Assembly: GCF_016583745.1 (NCBI RefSeq)
Contig: NZ_NRRQ01000012.1
Span: 1 to 64,000 of the forward strand
DNA: 64,000 bases
Reading direction: 5' to 3'
Source of the DNA: Chromatium okenii
GTDB lineage: Bacteria; Pseudomonadota; Gammaproteobacteria; Chromatiales; Chromatiaceae
The first letter of the stretch is position 1. Each line of letters begins with the position of its first letter. Under the pieces are notes generated by a model. The model had not been told where the DNA came from. It searched no databases and was given only the letters and a program-made list of their open reading frames with translations. Positions 61,229-64,000 of this stretch are shown here, piece by piece. The position numbers were made by a program, and so were the translations under genes.

Positions 61229-62059
61229 TTAAGCCGCTAATAAATCCGCGACATCCGCTTCAATAATCACAACATCTTTTTTCTCACAAAAGCGCCGTTC
61301 TTTATCCGTTGGTTCTGGAATGAGCGCCCAGCCCGCTGGTGATGCCGCAGCGTTATAAATCATGTCGGACATAATCATCCGCTCGGTATCGCGTTGAAAC
61401 CGTAAACCAATAAACAAATAGCGTTTGCCAATCCGCAGCGTTTTCACCACATCGGGAATTGCAAATCCGCCCATCAATTCGGTGATGTAATCCACATAAT
61501 CGGCATCCGAGGCAATATAAGTCGGATCAGGACGCGGACTTCCCATCGGTTTGAATAGAATTGGCAGCGTTGAATCAATCGCTTGTTGATTGATTTCGTG
61601 ATAACGCTCGCCATCGTAATGATGCAGCCGAAAACGATAGTCCGTGCCGCCCGTGCGAGCGATGCCGCGAATCAAGGTGTGCGGAATATCTGCATAAGAA
61701 TCTTGCAGTTGCGTGTCGCGGTTGATGTCGATGACATATGGCGGGCGAATGTGTTGCAGCCAATCGTGCAGCGGCGCTCGCGTCCAAGTGCGCTGGTTGT
61801 AAGTGGTTTCCAAAAAACGATGCACGGCAGAGCGTCCGCGTTTGAGTTCGACATTCATCGCAGCGCGGGGAAATTCCCACATCAGGCGCGGAGCCATTGG
61901 TTTGCCGTCATTCATGGCGATGATGAGGCTGTCGCTGTCGGCGGGAATCGGCGCAGCGGTGACGGGATCGACTGCGCCGGTTAATGCGCCAGCGCCGAGA
62001 TAGGGTACGAGCGTGCCGGCGGCGACTTCTTGCACGAGTCGGTTGAGAATGGTGGACAT
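61229..62059 (-). CDS. SIR2-like domain protein
   Basis: The 276-residue protein has features of the SIR2-like (SIR2_2) group: VPYLGAGAL near residue 18 (the nucleotide-binding glycine loop), an aromatic/His-rich middle (FRLHHYDGERYHE), FKPMGS near 165 in place of the sirtuin loop, and KRYLFIGLRFQRDTERMI near 215. Related domains act as NAD-degrading effectors in phage defence, but there they are usually fused or paired with other proteins; this one stands alone. It could instead be a deacylase-like or a binding protein. It is divergent from rpe. Confidence 0.68.
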   Translation of the reverse strand: MSTILNRLVQEVAAGTLVPYLGAGALTGAVDPVTAAPIPADSDSLIIAMNDGKPMAPRLMWEFPRAAMNVELKRGRSAVHRFLETTYNQRTWTRAPLHDWLQHIRPPYVIDINRDTQLQDSYADIPHTLIRGIARTGGTDYRFRLHHYDGERYHEINQQAIDSTLPILFKPMGSPRPDPTYIASDADYVDYITELMGGFAIPDVVKTLRIGKRYLFIGLRFQRDTERMIMSDMIYNAAASPAGWALIPEPTDKERRFCEKKDVVIIEADVADLLAA

Positions 62060-62253
62060 CTGTGCGGTATTTCCTCAATAAATGCGTATTTGCGATAAAC
62101 AGCAACATCTGCGCCATGATCGGTAACGACTGCGGTGCGGTGAAAATATCAGCCCATTCAGTTAGAGTTTCGTGCTTTCTTAAACCAGCCAACGATTGAT
62201 CTGTCGCGTTAGTTGAGCGCCGCAGCCTGTCCATTTCATAAGGAATTTTCACG

Positions 62254-62946
62254 ATGACAACTGACCTGATTGCACCTTCCATTTTGTCGGCAAATTTCGC
62301 CAAGCTCGGCGAAGAAGTGGACAACGTTCTCGCTGCGGGCGCGGACATCGTGCATTTCGACGTGATGGACAATCATTATGTGCCGAATCTGACCATCGGT
62401 CCGCTGGTGTGCGAGGCGCTGCGCAAACACGGCGTCACCGCGCCAATTGACGTGCATTTAATGGTCAAGCCGGTGGATCGGATCATTCCCGATTTCGCCG
62501 CGGCCGGCGCGACCTACATCACGTTTCATCCCGAAGCCAGCGAGCACATCGACCGCACGTTGCAACTGATTCGTGCGGAAGGCTGCAAATCTGGGCTGGT
62601 GTTCAATCCCGCTACCCCATTGAGTTATCTCGATTATGTGCTGGACAAGGTGGACATGATTTTGCTGATGTCGGTCAACCCCGGTTTTGGCGGCCAGAGT
62701 TTCATTCCTGCGACCTTTGAAAAGCTGCGTCAAGCGCGGCAAATCATTGATAACTCTGGGTTTGATATTCGGCTGGAGATCGACGGCGGCGTCAAAGCCG
62801 ACAACATCGCCGAGGTGAAAGCGGCTGGCGCGGATACTTTCGTGTCTGGTTCGGGGATTTTCAGCAAGCCCAGCGCCAGCGATGCGCATCGTTATGACAG
62901 CATTATCAAAGAGATGCGAGCGGCGATGGCGACGGTGAGTCGTTAA
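62254..62946 (+). CDS. rpe: Ribulose-phosphate 3-epimerase
   Basis: Rpe interconverts ribulose-5-phosphate and xylulose-5-phosphate in the pentose phosphate and Calvin cycles. The 230-residue TIM barrel has the family signatures [18 protein letters not shown] (catalytic aspartate) and [14 protein letters not shown] and the phosphate site DGGVKADNI. gph starts 15 bases later on the same strand, an arrangement common in proteobacteria. Confidence 0.97.
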   Translation: MTTDLIAPSILSANFAKLGEEVDNVLAAGADIVHFDVMDNHYVPNLTIGPLVCEALRKHGVTAPIDVHLMVKPVDRIIPDFAAAGATYITFHPEASEHIDRTLQLIRAEGCKSGLVFNPATPLSYLDYVLDKVDMILLMSVNPGFGGQSFIPATFEKLRQARQIIDNSGFDIRLEIDGGVKADNIAEVKAAGADTFVSGSGIFSKPSASDAHRYDSIIKEMRAAMATVSR

Positions 62947-62961
62947 AACGGATTGCTGACG

Positions 62962-63636
62962 ATGCTGCAACCAAAGATGGTGCTGTGTGATTTGGACGGG
63001 ACGCTGGTGGATAGCGTTCCCGATCTGACGTTTTGCGTGGACGCGATGATGGAGCAATTGGGGCGTCCGGCGTGGGGTGAAGCGGCGGTGCGGACGTGGG
63101 TCGGCAACGGCGTCGAGCGGCTGGTGTGTCGGGCGCTCATCGGTCAGCTTGACGGCGAGCCAGACCCGGCGGATTACGCGCTGGCATATCCGCTTTTTGT
63201 CGCGTTGTACGCAGCGAACACCTCAACCCGCTCGGTGCTGTATCCGGGCGTGCGCGAGGGGCTGGAATTTCTGCGCACTGCCGGTTATCCGCTCGGCTGC
63301 GTCACCAACAAAGCCGCGCAGTTCACGGAACCGCTGCTGCAACAGGTCGGTATTCGGGATTATTTCGGGCTGGTGGTCAGCGGCGACAGCCTGCCGCGCA
63401 AAAAGCCAGACCCGATGCCGCTGCTCCACGCGGCGCGGCATTTCGGCGTCGCGCCAACCGATGCGTTGATGATTGGTGATTCGGGCACGGATGTGAAAGC
63501 GGCGCGAGCGGCTGGGTTTGGCATTATTTGCATGAGCTATGGCTACAATCACGGCGTGGATATTCGAGAAGCGCAACCGGATGCAGTGATTGATTCATTG
63601 GATGAATTGCGGGGATTGGTCGCCGCACAGGCTTGA
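62962..63636 (+). CDS. gph: Phosphoglycolate phosphatase
   Basis: Gph removes phosphate from 2-phosphoglycolate made in DNA repair or by RubisCO oxygenation. From ATG 62962 the 224-residue HAD protein has motif I LCDLDGTLVDSVPDLT, a helical cap, motif II VTNKAAQF, the lysine in KKPDPMPLL, and motif IV MIGDSGTDVKAARAAG. A TTG at 62953 is an alternative start. It is paired with rpe as in many proteobacteria. Confidence 0.93.
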   Translation: MLQPKMVLCDLDGTLVDSVPDLTFCVDAMMEQLGRPAWGEAAVRTWVGNGVERLVCRALIGQLDGEPDPADYALAYPLFVALYAANTSTRSVLYPGVREGLEFLRTAGYPLGCVTNKAAQFTEPLLQQVGIRDYFGLVVSGDSLPRKKPDPMPLLHAARHFGVAPTDALMIGDSGTDVKAARAAGFGIICMSYGYNHGVDIREAQPDAVIDSLDELRGLVAAQA

Positions 63637-63646
63637 ATTGAATGGT

Positions 63647-63672
63647 GCAGAATACGCGGGGGCGTATTCTGC
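63647..63672 (+). terminator. Hairpin after gph, possible terminator
   Basis: GCAGAATACGC (63647-63657) pairs perfectly with 63662-63672 over a GGGG loop. The following bases CATTATTG make only a poor T-run, so termination is uncertain. Confidence 0.5.
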
Positions 63673-63786
63673 CATTATTGACAGCGCGACTGTTCGCAAA
63701 GAACGATGAGGATATTTTTTAATCAAAATACAGTTGCTGAAAAGGTTAAGCTGTAACAGATTTTTTACTGACAACTGACAACGCAT

Positions 63787-64000
63787 TCAAAATAATTCAA
63801 TCCGCACTTCCGACGTTTCCGCATTCGTCGTAGAACGCGCATGGCAGGCTTCACCAGTTAAATAATCATTAAGCAATTGCAACAACTGCGGCGGCAATTC
63901 GCGCAGTTGATCATCATTACTGGCGCTGGCAGTGAATAATTCACAACGTCGTATTAACGCCGTTTGCACTCGCCCCACGCGCTGCCCCACGACATCTTGA
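63787..64000 (-). CDS. Unidentified protein, C-terminal part (possibly CheZ-like)
   Basis: The frame is open from the stop at 63787 to the right edge, 70 codons, with a GTG at 63990 that need not be the start. The first visible residues read QDVVGQRVGRVQTALI. The D-x-x-G-Q spacing is that of the active-site helix of the chemotaxis phosphatase CheZ, but the tail (SEVRIELF) lacks the usual CheZ C-terminal CheY-binding peptide. The similarity may be by chance, so I leave it unnamed. Confidence 0.4.
   Translation of the reverse strand, partial: QDVVGQRVGRVQTALIRRCELFTASASNDDQLRELPPQLLQLLNDYLTGEACHARSTTNAETSEVRIELF

Noticed and set aside
62060-62253. Open frame on the minus strand running from 62372 through the SIR2/rpe gap
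   Set aside because: It overlaps the 5' end of rpe in antisense and has no recognisable protein pattern; the gap itself holds nothing clear.

Overview
The window looks like chromosome of a gammaproteobacterium that stores glycogen. The evidence is the gene order mnmG-rsmG-atpIBEFHAGDC, a 513-residue AtpA and 287-residue AtpG of enterobacterial length, LptF, UbiD, GlmU and a YjfK/YjfL/YjfJ-like trio, together with an unusually rich set of alpha-glucan genes (malQ, glgA, a GH57 enzyme with a DUF4912 partner, glgP, pgi). Several palindromes of the type CCCCCTTT...AAAGGGGG and a DUF1566/Lcl lectin-fold protein are traits I associate with filamentous sulfur bacteria and their relatives, but the species cannot be fixed from the sequence. 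Base composition alternates between GC-rich and AT-richer blocks whose edges often fall inside genes.

Layout. 1-57 is the edge of a probable insertion-sequence transposase. 165-4541 (minus) holds malQ, a CPBP membrane protease, argH and a MazG-like pyrophosphohydrolase. 4846-7482 is a PAS/GGDEF/EAL protein, convergent with folP. 8394-14304 holds a PilZ protein and a minus-strand run: aminotransferase, LEA-type lipoprotein, GH57, DUF4912 (broken by a perfect 64-bp tandem duplication) and glgA. 14447-19945 carries uvrB, moxR, mnmG and rsmG. 20049-27209 is the complete ATP synthase operon with a good promoter and terminator, interrupted between atpA and atpG by a large palindromic repeat. 27302-34183 holds a SlyD-like isomerase, glmU, glgP, a DUF475 membrane protein and argG. 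34328-40566 holds lptF, a DUF3050 protein, the envelope module (DUF2491, DUF350, PspA-like) and pgi. 40717-45284 holds a hybrid histidine kinase, a YkgJ-like protein and gmhA.

The accessory part is 45353-54393. It contains a secreted DUF1566 protein with two segments that look like variable regions of a diversity-generating retroelement, an Rpn-type nuclease with a 12-bp coding repeat, ubiD, ispG, and two tandem methyltransferase-nuclease fusions that are almost identical except for completely different target-recognition segments. 54498-64000 returns to housekeeping genes (Nudix, ilvD, lon, an old yellow enzyme, a SIR2-like protein, rpe, gph), with a 136-bp MITE-like element after lon.

How they work together. 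GlgA makes glycogen, GH57/DUF4912 probably shape it, GlgP and MalQ break it down, and Pgi connects the products to glycolysis. ArgG and ArgH are the last two steps of arginine synthesis. The strongest candidates for something new are the paired adenine-mutagenised variable regions (no reverse transcriptase or template repeat lies in the window, so the retroelement would act from elsewhere) and the specificity-swapped restriction-modification pair.
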